From the NCBI GenBank assembly GCA_004431415.1, contig QPMI01000655.1, forward strand, positions 62,001 to 126,000: 64,000 bases of DNA, given 5' to 3'. Position numbers and translations under genes: made by a program. The notes below the pieces were generated by a model that had not been told where the DNA came from, did no database searches, and saw only the letters and a program-made list of their open reading frames with translations. Positions 32,433 through 44,300 of the stretch are shown piece by piece. Numbering within the stretch: position 1 is the stretch's first letter; each line of letters opens with the position of its first letter. Origin of the DNA: Cyanophora paradoxa (Eukaryota; Glaucocystophyceae; Cyanophorales; Cyanophoraceae).

Positions 32433-32466
<34 letters not shown>

Positions 32467-35400
32467 TCACGCCCCGCCCCCGCAGCAACAAGGTCCTCGA
32501 CTATATCGACATTTGCTTCACAGTGCTCTTCACGATCGAGTTTATTATGAACGTGCGCCGAGGGCGCGCCGGCCGCGCTGCCCCTGCCCCACCCTGAGCG
32601 CCCCCGGGCGGCCGGCAGGTCATCGCACGGGGCTTCATCCTGCACAGGAGATCGTACCTCAGGAGCTTCTGGCACTGGCTCGGTGCGCACGTGGGCGCGG
32701 TGCCCGGCGGCGCGGTGCCGGTGGCTGGGGCGGGGGGCTGAGGGGGCGGGGCGGGCAGACATGGCGGTGGTCGTGTTCGGCTGGCTCGCCCTCTCGCCGG
32801 CCTTCAAGAAGTTCGCGATGGTGCAAGTCCGCACCATCCGCCTCTTCCGCGCCTTCCGCGGCCTCCTCCCCCTCATGAAGGCCCGCCCCCCGCCCCTCCC
32901 CCGCCGCCCCCGCCGCCGCCGCCGGCGCTGACGCCGGCGCAGCTGCTGATGGCGGCGGTGGCGGCGGCGGCGCCGCTGCTGCTGCAGCTCGCCCTGCTGC
33001 TGCTCTTCTTCTACACGACCTTCGCGATCATCGGGATGCAGCTCTTCGAGGGGGCCTTCCAGAACCGCTGCGTCGACTCCCTCACGGGGGCCATGACCCT
33101 GGACACGCAGTGGCCCGGGCAGGACGCCTACCCCGAGGCGATGTGCTCCCTCGAGCCGGGGCGCGGCCGCCCCTGCGACGCCGGCACCATCTGCTCGCGC
33201 TTCGTGCACGCCACGCTGGGCTACTCGAACCCGACGTGGGGGTACACGAGCTTCGACAACTACGAGGTCGCCGTCCTCACCATCTTCCAGTCCCTCACCG
33301 TCCGCCCCCGGCCCCCGGCCCCCGCCCCCCGGCCCCCGCCGCGCGCTCGCGACCCCGGCGGCGCAGATGTCGCAGTGGTCGTGGTACATGTACTGGCTGG
33401 GGGACGTGACGAACCACTGGCTGGCGTACGTCTTCTTCATCGTCATGGAGCTGCTCGGCGTCTACGTCGTCCTCAACATGTTCCTCGCCGCCATCACCAC
33501 CAAGTTCGAGGACCAGACCAGCGCCCAGGCCAAGGCCCAGCGCGGCAACCCCGGCGCCCGCCTCGCCCAGCTCTCCGTCCGCCAGCGCGTCCACACGCTC
33601 ATCCCCCCGGCCCTCCGCGAGACCTACGCCGACCTCCGCCTCGCCGCCTCGCGCCGCTGGGCCCGCGTCAAGCAGCGCCTCGCCGCCTCGCCGGCCTACG
33701 CGCGGGCCTCGGGGGCCTGGGAGGAGGCCTCCCCCCAGCGGGACGCGGCGCGCCGGGGCATCTCGACGGCGCACCAGGTTGCCCTCGCGGCGGCCTACGT
33801 GGCCAACTACGCCTCGCTGGCGGCCTACTCGGTGGGGGAGGGCAGCGAGGCGGCGCACCGCGGCCTCTACTACTTCTTCACCGCCTTCTTCGCCCTCTCC
33901 ACCCTCGCCCAGGCCCTCCGCTCCGGGCTCTGGCGCTACGTCTCCGCCAACAAGTGGAACCTCCTCGAGGCGATCGTCGTCGTGTGGAGCGTCGCCGAGT
34001 GCGCGGCGCGCGTGGAGCGGCCCTACGCGAACGCCCTCCGCATCCTCCACCTCATCCGCCTCCTCTCCCGCTCCGACCGCGTCTTCCGCATCCTCACGCG
34101 GAACATGGCCCGCGCCATCTCCTCCCTCGTCTCCTTCCTCCCCATCTTCTTCTCCACCGTCCTCGCCTTCTCGCTCTTCGGGATGCAGCTCTTCGGGGGC
34201 GGGTGCACGTTCGACGCGACGTGCACGAACCCGAGTTCGGCGTCGCTGGGGGAGTCGCCGCGGGCCTCCAACTTCGACTCGCTCTTCAACAGCTACCTGG
34301 CGACCTTCCAGGTGCTGATCGCGGACATGTGGAACAACCTCATGTTCGACGGGATGCGCGAGCTGGGCGTCGCCGGCGCCCTCTACTTCCTCGCCATCTT
34401 CATCCTCGGCGTCTACCTCATGCTCAAGTGCGTGCCGCCCTCCAGCCGGCCCGCCCCGCTGGGCCCCCCGCTGAGCCGGCCCCGCAGCGTCTGGCAGACG
34501 ATCGTCATCCTCAACGTCTGCGCCGACCTCCCCGTCAAGGACTCCAGCTTCCTGGACCGCATCCAGGGCGGCCTCAGCGGCGAGGCCGCCGAGGCCGCCG
34601 CCAAGATGGCCGCCCACAAGCGCCGCGCCGAGGGCCAGGAGGTGGGCGACGAGGACGAGGAGGAGGGGGCGAGCGAGGACGCGAAGCGGACGGCGCGGCA
34701 GAAGCGGGTGGCGCGGGGCCGCCTCTCCTCGCTGGCGCGCTCCTCGGCGTCGAGCGTGGCGGCCATCTGGGCCTTGGCCAAGCGCCCCCACGTCGAGGAC
34801 GACGGCGAGCACGCCTGGAGCGAGGCCGGCAGCGCCCGCGCCGGGCCCGACCGGCGCGCCAGCCTCCCGATGCCCGCCGCGGGCGGGGCGGGGTCGGGGC
34901 GCGAGGGGCCGCCGGGCGGGCTCGCCGGGCTGGCCTCGTCGTCGGAGGGGGCCTCGGGGCTCGCCTCGCCCCCGCTCGACTCGCCCACCTCCTCGGAGAG
35001 CTCCGCCGAGTCGACGCCCAAGGGCCGCCCCTCGGCCGCCTCGGCCGCCGCCGCCGCCTCGGGCGGGGCCGGGGAGACGGCGGTGGAGGTGGTGGCCCCC
35101 GGGGAGGTCTCCGATGAGCGGGCGCCGGAGGGAAAGAAGCGGGCGGCGTGGGGCGCCCCCGGCAAGGGCCCCAAGGCCGACTCCGACTCGGCCTTCGGGA
35201 CGGTCGTCGACCTCTCCGCCGCCCCCGGGCCCGAGGAGGCGGACGGGAGCACCCCGTCCGGCACGCAGACCGCCGCCACGGGGACGCCCCCCGGGGCCGC
35301 CGCCCCCGGCAAGCCGGCCTCGGTCGTCGTCCTCCCCGCCGCGGCGGCGCCGGGGCCGGTGGTGATGAGAGCGGCGGGGGCTCCCCCGCAGCGCACCAAC

Positions 35401-38400
35401 TCGGCCCTCAAGTTCGCCCTCGACCTCAAGGGCTCGGGGGCGGAGCTCGAGCAGGGCAACTGGGCCACCCGCCGCTCTGGCAAGCCCGCCCCCGGCAAGC
35501 TCGCCTTCGCCGGGGCCGCCGGCAAGCTCGCCCTCGGCGGGGCCGCCGGCAAGTGGGGCGTCGCCCGCTCCAAGGTCAAGGGGGTGGTGGGCCTGCAGAG
35601 CGCGGCGAAGATGCTTACGCAGCGGGCGCGGAGCGCGCTGCTGAGCACGGGCCAGGCGAAGCACTGCGTGGAGCTCTGCCTCCCGAAGATGACGGTCGAC
35701 TCGGCCTCGTGCTTCTTCATCGAGCACGACACGGCGGTGCGGCGCTGGTGCCGGCGCATCGCCAAGCACGCCGCCTTCAAGAACGCCATCCGCGTCGTCA
35801 TCGCGGCGAACGCGGCCTGCATCGCGGCGGAGGCGACGGACCCGGCGAACCGGCGCGTGGCGCTGGACGTCCTGAACTACATCTTCACGGTCGTCTTCCT
35901 CGGCGAGCTGGTCGTGAAGGTGGTCGCCAAGGGCTTCCTCCTCGCCCAGGGGGCCTACCTGCGGAACCCCCTCAACTTCATCGACGCCCTCGTCGTCGCC
36001 TCCTCCCTCGCCGCCGTCGCCGTCGACGCCGGCCTCCTCCCCTCCAGCCCCTCCCTCGTCTCCCTCCGCGCCGTCCGCTCCGTCATGCTCCTCCGCCTCC
36101 TCATCCCCCTCCCCACCATGCGCGCCCTCACCCGCATGGTCCGCCGCGGCGGCGGCGTCATGCTCCGCATCGTCGTCCTCATCTGGCTCATCTGGTCCGT
36201 CTTCGGCGTCGTCGGTGCGCCGCCCCGCCCCGCCTCCTCGCTGCCCCGCGCGCCGAGCTTGGTTCGGCGCGCGCGCAGCGGTGCGGCTGCTGGGCGGGAA
36301 GTACCACCTGTGCACGGACCGGACGGTGGTGACGCGGGCGGAGTGCGTGGGGAGCTTCTTCGACGGGCAGCGGCGGGTGGAGGCGGCGCGCGAGTGGCGC
36401 CCCGCCTTCTACTGGCAGTCGCTGGACACCTTCCCCTACGCCATGCTCCACCTCTTCGAGCTCGCCACCCTCGAGCAGTTCACCCAGCAGATGCTCTACG
36501 GCCAGTCCGCCGTCGGCGTCGACATGGCGATGCGGCCCGGGCACAACCCCTCGATGGCCATCTTCTACCACGCCTTCACCTACATCGGCAACTGGTTCGC
36601 CGTCGCCATGGTCCGCCCCGCCCCCGCCCCCGGCCGTCCCTCCCCTCCACGCGCTCCCCTGCTGAGGGAGGGGGGCGGCAGATCGTGGGCACGATCGTCT
36701 TCTTCTTCGGGCGGGCGCAGCAGGCGCTCGAGGAGGGGGCGGAGGAGGACCAGCACCTCCTCTCGCGCGAGCAGGCCGAGTGGCGCGACGTCCTCCTCCA
36801 GGCCTGCGGGGCCCGCCTGCGGCCGCGCCTCCGCCTGGCGCGGGCGGGCCTCCGGGGGCAGCTGGTGCGGCTGGTGCAGGCGCCGGCCTTCGAGAAGCTC
36901 GTGCTGCTCGCGATCGCCGTCAACGTGGTGACCTTCGCCGCGCGGCGCTCGCCGGACGTGGGCGGGGGCAACCGCTCCCTCGAGGCGGTCAACGTCGCCT
37001 GCGCCGTCTTCTACTGCGCCGAGATGGCCCTCAAGGTGGCCGCCCTGGGGCCCCGCGCCTACCTCCAGTCCCGCTGGAACCGCTACGACGCCTTCGCGAC
37101 CCTCGCCGCCATCTCCTCCGTCATCGTCGAGGCCGCCGCCGAGGGCCTCGGCTCCACCAGCCCGAACCTCACCCTCCGCGGCATCCGCCTCCTCCGCATG
37201 TTCCGCTTCTTCCGCCTCTTCCTCATGTTCAAGGGCGTGAAGATGCTGGCGACGACGCTGCGGCAGTGCTTCCGGGACCTCCTCTCGATCGCGGCGCTCC
37301 TGCTCGTCGTCATGTTCGTCTACGCGAACGTCGGCGTCTGGACCTTCCGCAACGTCTCCCTCGAGGGCGCGGCGGAGGCGAGCGAGGACGCCAACTTCCG
37401 CTCCTTCCCCCGCGCCATGGTCACCCTCTTCCGCATGACCACCGGCGAGAACTGGAACTCCATCGTCCGCCCCGCTCCCCGCGCCGCCCGCCCCCCGAGA
37501 CGCCGTAACGCGGGCCGCAGATGTGGGACCACATGCGGGGCCCCGAGTCCGGGTGCACGCCGGGGGCGCCGCTGAAGGACTGCGGGACGGCGGTCTCGGC
37601 GCCGCTCTTCTTCGTGTCGTACATGTTCGTGGCGTACTTCGTGGGGAACAACCTGTTCGTGGCGGTCGTGCTGCGGGCCTTCGAGGTCGTCTCGCGGCGC
37701 CTCGAGTACGTCGTGCGGGACGTGGACCTGCGCCTCTTCGCCGAGGCCTGGGAGCGCGTCGACTTCGCGGCCACGGGCTTCATCCCCGTCGCCTGGGGGC
37801 CCCGCGCCCTCCTCATGGACCTCGGCCTCGTCCGCGGCGCCCCGCTCCCCGGCGCCGCCGCCGCCCAGGCCGCCGCCCTCAACGCCGCCAAGAAGGCGGC
37901 CGCCGCCAAGGGCGGCCCCGCCTCCAAGTACGCCGTCGTGGTGGCGGCGGCCGTGCACCCCGCCAAGGCCGAGGCCGGGGGCTGGGTGGACGTCCGCCCC
38001 ACCGTCATCGAGACCCTCAAGGAGCTGCGCTTCGTGCCCGTCGCCGACGGCCGCGTCCACTACTTCGACGTCTTCCGCGCCCTCGTCTCCCGCGTCTACA
38101 AGGCCCGCCCCCCTCCCGCCCCCCTCCCCCGCCGCCGCTGACGGGGGCGGGCAGAACCGGGGCATCGCGCTGCCGGCGCACGTGCAGCGGCAGCTCGACC
38201 GCCTCGCCGCCGGCACCTACCGCAGCCTCGCCGAGCACCACCGCCGCGCCGCCGGGGAGCGCGAGGCGCTGCGGGCCCCGCCCGGCGCCGCCCTCCTCCA
38301 CCGCCACTACGCCGCCGGCGTCATCCAGGTGCCCCTTCCCTCCCCTGCCCCCTTTCCGCGCGTGACGGGCGGGGCCGGGGCAGGCGGCGTGGCGCGGGTA

Positions 38401-38843
38401 CCGGCAGCTGCACCGGGCGGCCGGCGTACGGGACTTCTTCGGGGCCTTCCGCTTCGCGCGCGTCGTCGCCGAGGCGGACAAGGCCCGCCGCGAGGCCGCC
38501 GCCGCCGCCCGCGAGGCGGCCCGCGCGCAGCCGAAGAGCCGCCGCGCCTCGCTCCTCTCCTTCGGGTCGGCCCCGAGAAGGGCAAGGAGAAGGGCAGGTC
38601 CGTCAGGGGCCTCGAGCTCCCCAAGGCGGCGGCGGGGCGGCGGGGAGGGCGGGGCCGGGGCGGCGGGGCGCTCTCGCCGCTGGCGGGGACGACGTCCTCT
38701 CCCTCGCCTCCCTGCGCTCCGCCTTCCAGCCGGGGCAGGCGGGCGGCCCGCTCGGCGCCGCCACCCCCGGGGGGGGCCTCGACCGCCGCCGCGCCCGCCT
38801 CGTCAGCGGCGCCTCCCTCGCCCCCGCCCTCGGGCCCCGCTAG
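31942..38843 (+). CDS. Four-domain voltage-gated cation (Ca2+-like) channel
   Basis: Alpha-1-type channel with four 6TM repeats. Repeat I: S1 FSFFFLLTLGYTISLS (32330), S4 VRTIRLFRAFRGLLPLMK (32825), S5 LLLLFFYTTFAIIGMQLFEG, filter SLT|MSQW (33290-33375). Repeat II: LRILHLIRLLSRSDRVFRIL (34040), S5 SFLPIFFSTVLAFSLFGMQL, filter VLIADMWN (34315). A long Ser/Ala/Gly-rich linker runs to about 35700. Repeat III: SVMLLRLLIPLPTMRALTRM (36080), filter ELATLEQFTQQ (36460). Repeat IV: IRLLRMFRFFRLFLMFKGVK (37180), filter RMTTGENWNSI|M (37433-37523). A C-terminal IQ-like segment AAGVIQ|AWRGYRQ (38310-38405) may bind calmodulin. Filter residues read S/D/E/E. Introns 32881-32942 and 38103-38154 contain no GT and must use GC donors. 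ATG 31942 is the first in-frame Met; stop TAG 38841-38843. Confidence 0.88.
32433..32464 (+). repeat. Poly-C tract (32 C) in an intron
   Basis: An uninterrupted run of 32 C inside an early intron of the four-domain channel gene, in the sense direction. Similar sense-strand C-runs occur in introns near 17900, 18450 and 45476, and as G-runs in minus-strand gene introns at 20191, 20221 and 21180. Confidence 0.85.
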
Positions 38844-39306
38844 CCCGCCTTCCCTCTTCTCTTCCTGTACAACTCTAGTCAGCGCCTGCCGCCCGCGCGC
38901 CCTGTATAGCTTGCGCCCCGCAGCCCCGCTGACATCCGTAATTCGTTTCAAGCGTGTGCTGTGCATTTTCATTCGCTGTCCGTAGAGGATTTCATTCGTG
39001 CTTTTTCATTTATGCAAGAAGCTTAAGAACAGTGTGATTGCGCCCGGCCCGGCGGCCTGCGCATGCCTGCCGCCTTCTCCCTCATGGCCAGGATGCGCAG
39101 CCTTCCCCCAGCACTGCGACGGACGGGGGCTCGGAGCGCAGTGCTTTACAGATACTTTACACGCAAACAGCAAAAGAGCAAAAGCGATTATGGGATGTAC
39201 ACGGCAGACTGAGAAAGAGGTGCCCCGGGGTGCGAACGGAGCGAAGGGGCGCCGCCGGCTGCGAAAGGGGAATCGGGGAGGAGGCGGGGCAGCGGGGCCC
39301 CGCGCC
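38844..39306. other. Convergent 3' intergenic region
   Basis: 463 bp between the stop codons of the channel (plus) and the NUMOD3-like gene (minus). Composition is more AT-rich around 38930-39180. No gene or repeat is recognised; probably both 3' UTRs. Confidence 0.5.
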
Positions 39307-40741
39307 TCAGGCGGCGAGGGCGCCGGTGCCGGAGCAGGCGTGGCAGAGCTCGACGGCGGAGCCGAAGCAGTGGGAGCAGATGCCCCCGAAGGCCGCCGCC
39401 CGGCAATGCGGGCACCGCTGCGCGCCACTCGTCAGCCGCGCGCCCCGTGCCGGTGCCGGCGCGGGCGGGCGAACCGTGTGGCCGCGGCCGGAGCAGGCGG
39501 GGCAGGGGCGGCGGGCGGGGCGGCGTGGGCGGGGTGACGCTGGCCTCGGCGCGGCGGATGAGCTGCTCGAGGAGGCTGTGGCGCTCGGGGCGCCGCCGTC
39601 CTCGCGGGCCTCGAGCAGCAGGTCGTCGATCATCTTCAGCGGCCAGCGCCCGTAGATGTACGCCATCGCGTCCGTCGGCAGCCCCGTGATCGGCGACGGC
39701 GGCCGCGCCGGCCCGCCCCGCCTTCTCCACCCGCCGCGCCGCCCGCCGCCCGCCGCCTCCTCCTCCGCCGCCGCCCGCGCCGCCTCCGCCACCGTGATCG
39801 ACGGCAGCGGCGCCGGCGTCGGCGTCGCCGAAGGGGCCGTTGGCGAGGGCGAGGGCGTCCGCGCCCCGGGCGAGGGCGTGGCCCGCGGGGGGCTCCCCAC
39901 GGGGGGGTACGCCGAGGTGACGAGGCGGTCGGCGCCGGGGGAGAGGGGCTTGGGGCCGGCGGGGGCGGCGGTGGCGGCCTCGTCGGCGATGCCGGGGAGC
40001 TCGCCGGCGCGGTAGGCGCGCTGGATCTCCTCCGTCAGCTCCTTCAGCATCCGCTGCGCGTCGATCTGCCGCCCGCCGGCCTCAGCGGCGCCGGCGCCGG
40101 CGCGGGGCGGGGAGGCCGGGGGCGGACCATGCGCCGGAGCTCGAGCTCCTCGTCGCTGCCTGCCTGCGCCGCCTCCGCCCCGACGGAGACGACTGCCGCC
40201 GCCGCCCGCCGGGCCGCCCACGCGCGGCGCACGCCCTGGCTGATCCGCAGCCGCCGCTCGAACGAGAGGCGCGCGGGGGCCGCCCCCGCCGCCTGTACGA
40301 CGGCTCGGCGCTCGGAGGCGCGGGCGCGCATCTTGGCGCGCGTCGTCTCCTCGTGCTTGAGGCCGAAGCGCGGGTTCGCGCGGCCGCGCTTCGCCAGAGA
40401 CATCTTCAGCCGCGTCTCCTCCGAGAGCTGCCGGCCCCGCAGCGCCTCCGCGCGCTTCCGCCGGTGCTCCTCCGACTGCTTGCGGCCGCGCTTTACCTCC
40501 GCCGCCTTCCTCCTGGGCTGCGGCGTGACCTGGGCAAGCGCGGGGGCACCGCCGAGTCGGCTGCTGGGCCGGCGCCGCGAGGCAATGCGCGACGCACAGT
40601 TCGTTTTGTTGCAGGAGGGTCGACGGGCTCTTCACGCGCCTTGGGCCGCGGCGGGGAGACCTGCTCGCTATGATTGAGCTACACGTGCGCCGCGGGAGAC
40701 GGGACCAGCTCACCACGGAGGGTGCCAGACGCACGACCCAT
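39307..40741 (-). CDS. NUMOD3-motif protein with C-terminal DnaJ-like zinc finger
   Basis: Resembles plant and algal organelle-targeted proteins that carry nuclease-associated modular (NUMOD3) motifs; molecular role unknown. The N-terminal half has repeated Lys/Arg-Ser-Glu-Glu-His/Thr units: RGRKQSEEHRRKRAEALRGR, QLSEETRLKMSLAKRGRANP, GLKHEETTRAKM (about 40500-40330), then FERRLRISQGVRRAWAARR. After an intron, IDAQRMLKELTEEIQRAYRA and a Pro/Ser-rich linker lead to MAYIYGRWPLKMIDDLLLEA (39650). The C-terminus has four Cys pairs, CPACSGRG, CPHC, CSHC and CHACSGTG, as in DnaJ-type zinc fingers, ending GALAA. ATG 40741 with a GTGAGC donor gives a Ser/Arg/Ala-rich N-terminus that could be a transit peptide; this 5' exon is inferred from phase. 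Confidence 0.7.
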
Positions 40742-41379
40742 GGAAGAGAAGAAGGAGAAGACACACGATCCGCGCGCGCCGCCGCTGGTGGAGGCGGCGA
40801 GGGCGAGACCACCGCCCCCCTTGACTGCACCTGCCAAGTTCGGAGCACGAGCCCCAGGCGGTCAATGAAACACGTGCAGAGCTGATCACAAGCGCTATTA
40901 CTTGTACCAGCGCACCTGGAAGGTAGGCGCGGCGGGAGCAGCGAAGAAGACTTGGCGACGAGCAATCATCCCTCGAATCGGCTGCTCGCGGAGCTGGTGC
41001 TGGCCGGCTATGCGCGAACGCAGAAGCTCAGCGGGGCCTGGCCGACTCGCTGGCCTGTCGCTCCAGTTGCCCTCGTGCAGGTGCACCAGTGCGAGTGGAC
41101 GGCTCGGCGTCGTCTGGGCGGCAGGTCGATGGTCCAGGATGCCGCTAACTCCCGCGAAGCACGCCATTGAGCAGCACCGAGTCCGGCGGCGCACGCGGCA
41201 CGCGGCTTCTAGCAATAGTGTACCCCCTAATGCGAACCAGGCTCAACCAGCAACGCGCGAAAACCAGATGGCAACCGAGCATAGCTAGTAGGATCGCAAC
41301 CAGCAACGCACTTTGAAGCAGCCGCTTCAGGCCTCGGGCCAGAAGTCGGGCGAGCGACGCCCGCAGGCCCCCGGGCGCG
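40742..41379. other. Divergent intergenic region
   Basis: 638 bp between the NUMOD3-like gene's proposed start (minus) and the start of the chorein-like gene (plus, 41380). It should hold both promoters. No ATG-started coding frame of recognisable content or repeat is seen. Confidence 0.4.
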
Positions 41380-44300
41380 ATGCTCGGCATTCTGTTCGAT
41401 ACTATCAATAAATGTATGCTGTAAGATTCGCATTCTTTGCGCCGCGAGCCTGGTCTGACTGAAACGGCTCTCGTTCGAACAGATCTGTCCATATTCTTTA
41501 GCAACTTCAGCCAGGACAACCTGCGGCTCGGTCTCCTCAAAGGAGAGGTCGAGCTAAAGGATCTAGGCGAGCACCCTCGCCGCCCGCCTTGTCCGCAATA
41601 GCCCCCGCGCTTACAGAAGGGCCCGCCCCCGCAGAGATCAATCAGGATGTACTCCAGAACCTTATGTACATTCCGCCCATGGTTCTCGTGCGGCGTATCC
41701 ACATCTCCGCCGTGCGGGCCAAGGCTCGTCCTCCGACTCCTGCCGTTGCGAGTTCGCGTGAGACCTCATACCTTCCGCAGGTGCCGATCACTAGCTTGGG
41801 CTCGGAGCCGATCGTAGCGTACGTGGAAAGGATAGATGTGATCGCGGAGGAGCCTCCCCCGAATTTCGTGCCCATCCCGCCCTCGGCTGGCCTCAAGAAG
41901 TGCGGGCAGCGGTCGCGCCGTCGCATTCCGAGCGCGGAACGAAGTGCGCGCGCGCAGGCTGCTGGATCTCATCAAAAAAAAGCAGGCCGAACCGGCGAAG
42001 AAGCCGGATGCGGGCAAGCGCTACGGACTCGGAGAGCGCATCGGCGATGGCATCCGCATCGAGCTCGGCGCGCTGCACCTCTCGTGGACGACGCTGAAGC
42101 GGCAGTCGCTGAGCGTCGACCTCCAACACTTGTCCGTCTACGCCACCAACTCGCGCTGGCAGGTGCTTCGAGTCGCCAGCGCCCCCGCCTGCCGCGGGCG
42201 CGCCTTGACCGCGCGCTGCCGCAGGTTGTGCCGCTGAAGGACGCGCACAAGCACGTGAAGTTGAAGGGCGGGAGCGAGATCCACGTGTTCAAGGAGTGCG
42301 CGCTGCAGTCGGTCTCAGTTGTGCTGCGCCTGCCGCACACGGACGGCACCGTCGAGAACATCGCCATCGTGCAGGGCATCCCCGTCAAGACCCACGTGCG
42401 GCCGCCGAGTCCTGGGCTGGGGCAGCGTGCGGGGGCCGACGGGGGGGCGCGCGCGCAGATGACGCTGAAGCGGAAGTCGCGGGGCCTCGCGCTGGCGGGC
42501 ATCGACGTGGACGTGCACATGGAGCGGAACCTGCGCCTCGTCATCCCCCGACGCCACCTCTCCATGCTCTACCAATTCGTCTTCGTGCGCACGCCCGCCC
42601 CGCCCCCCGGGCTCCCGCACCGGCCCCGCTGAACCCGCCCCCCGCGCCAGTCTCTCCCCATCTTCGCTGCGGCGGCCGTCATGCAACAGGACAAGGCCGG
42701 CGCGGCGCAGGCGACGTGCGCGGGGCGCGGCGGGCTGGCACGCCCCGGGGCGGCTGCTCTGACGCGGGGCGCCTTGTCGCGCAGGCGGGGGGATCTGCTG
42801 GTGGAGGAGTCGGCGAAGACGTCGCCGCTGGACCTGATCCGGGCGCTGGGCGAGCTCTCCTTCAAGCTGCGCCTCTCCTCGTTCACCCTGGAGCTCCTCG
42901 ACGAGGTCGACGGCGAGGAGCACGCCATCTGCGTCGACGGCGCCGGCCTCCTCATCGGCAGCAACGCCCGCGTCGTCCCCATGCCCCGCTCCGCCGAGCG
43001 CAAGATGGTCGTTCCCCCCAAGCCCCGCGCCAGCTTCCTCTCCTGGGGCCACGGCCCCGGCGGCGACGGCGCCAAGGCGGCGCTGGGCATGCGGGAGCAG
43101 GCGGAGCACATGCTGGAGGCCGGCGGCCGCTTCGCGCTCGTGGCGCTGACGCTCACAGAGCGGTGGCCCCGGCGGGGCCCCAAGGGCCAGACGCGCCTCC
43201 TCGTCTCCATCGCGCACCCGACGCCGGAGGACGAGGCGGCGGGGGCGGCGGCGGCGGCGCGCGTGCCACCCTCGGAGGCGGGGGACCTGGCGAGCGAGGC
43301 CGGCGACGCCGACGACGGCAAGCTCTACGACGTCGCCGACACCGCCTTCGGCGCCGGCTACACCGCCCAGCAGAACCAGCTCAAGCCCCTCATGGTCCGC
43401 CCCGCCCGCCCCGCACCGCCCGCCCCGCCCGCTGCCGGTCTCAAGCGGGGCGGGCGGCAGGACGTGAAAGCGTTGTTCCGGTACCCGGCGCCGCCGGAGC
43501 CGCTCCCGATCCTCGTAGCCGACATGACCTTTCGCCACATCGAGGCGCGCTCGCCCCGCCCCCAGCGCGCGCCCCGCCGGCCCTGGGCGCTGACTCGGGG
43601 GCGGGGGCGGCAGGTGCTGGTGGAGACGGGGTGGATCATGCGGGCGGTGAACATGCTGATGGAGAGCTTCGAGCTGACCTTCGAGAAGATCAAGCTGCTG
43701 CTGAACGAGGTCTGGAAGGCGTGGATGGGCCTCCACCGCATCCCCTGCTTCTCCGTCAAGCTCGCCGTCTCGGACGTGCACCTCGTGGTGCCCATCCCGG
43801 CGGTCCTCGCGGAGCACGTGCACGCGTGCGAGATGGAGCTGCCGTGTGCGACGATGGACGCCGGGGAGGCCGGCCTCACGAGCACCGCCGAGTCCGGCCT
43901 CCGCGACTCCCTCCGCATGGTCGTCGGCTCCTTCTCCTGCGAGATCGACCCGCAGCTCATCACCAAGGGCACCGCCCCCCGCGCCGCCTCGCTGCACGAC
44001 CGCGTGCGCACCATCGAGCGGGAGCTGCGGCCCGAGGAGGGGGTGGACCTGGCGGCGGGGGAGATCCGGGAGCCGGTGTACACGCAGACGCAGCGGGTGA
44101 AGGCGCACCTGGGGTCGATGCAGGTGGGGACGCAGTTCGGGACGAACGCGACCTGGATGCCCTTCCTCGAGGTCAACGGCGTCTTCATCGAGGCCGACTG
44201 CCACTGCCTCGACTACCAGGCCCTCCAGGACCCCGTCGTCTGCCCCCCCGTGCGCCCGCCCCGCCCCGCCCCGCCTCTGCGCCCGCCGGCTCACTGCGCG

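Noticed and set aside
33295-36315. 1,006-residue minus-strand frame opposite the four-domain channel
   Set aside because: Translation is repetitive Arg/Glu/Gly/His-rich antisense of transmembrane segments; the plus strand has unmistakable S4 and pore motifs.
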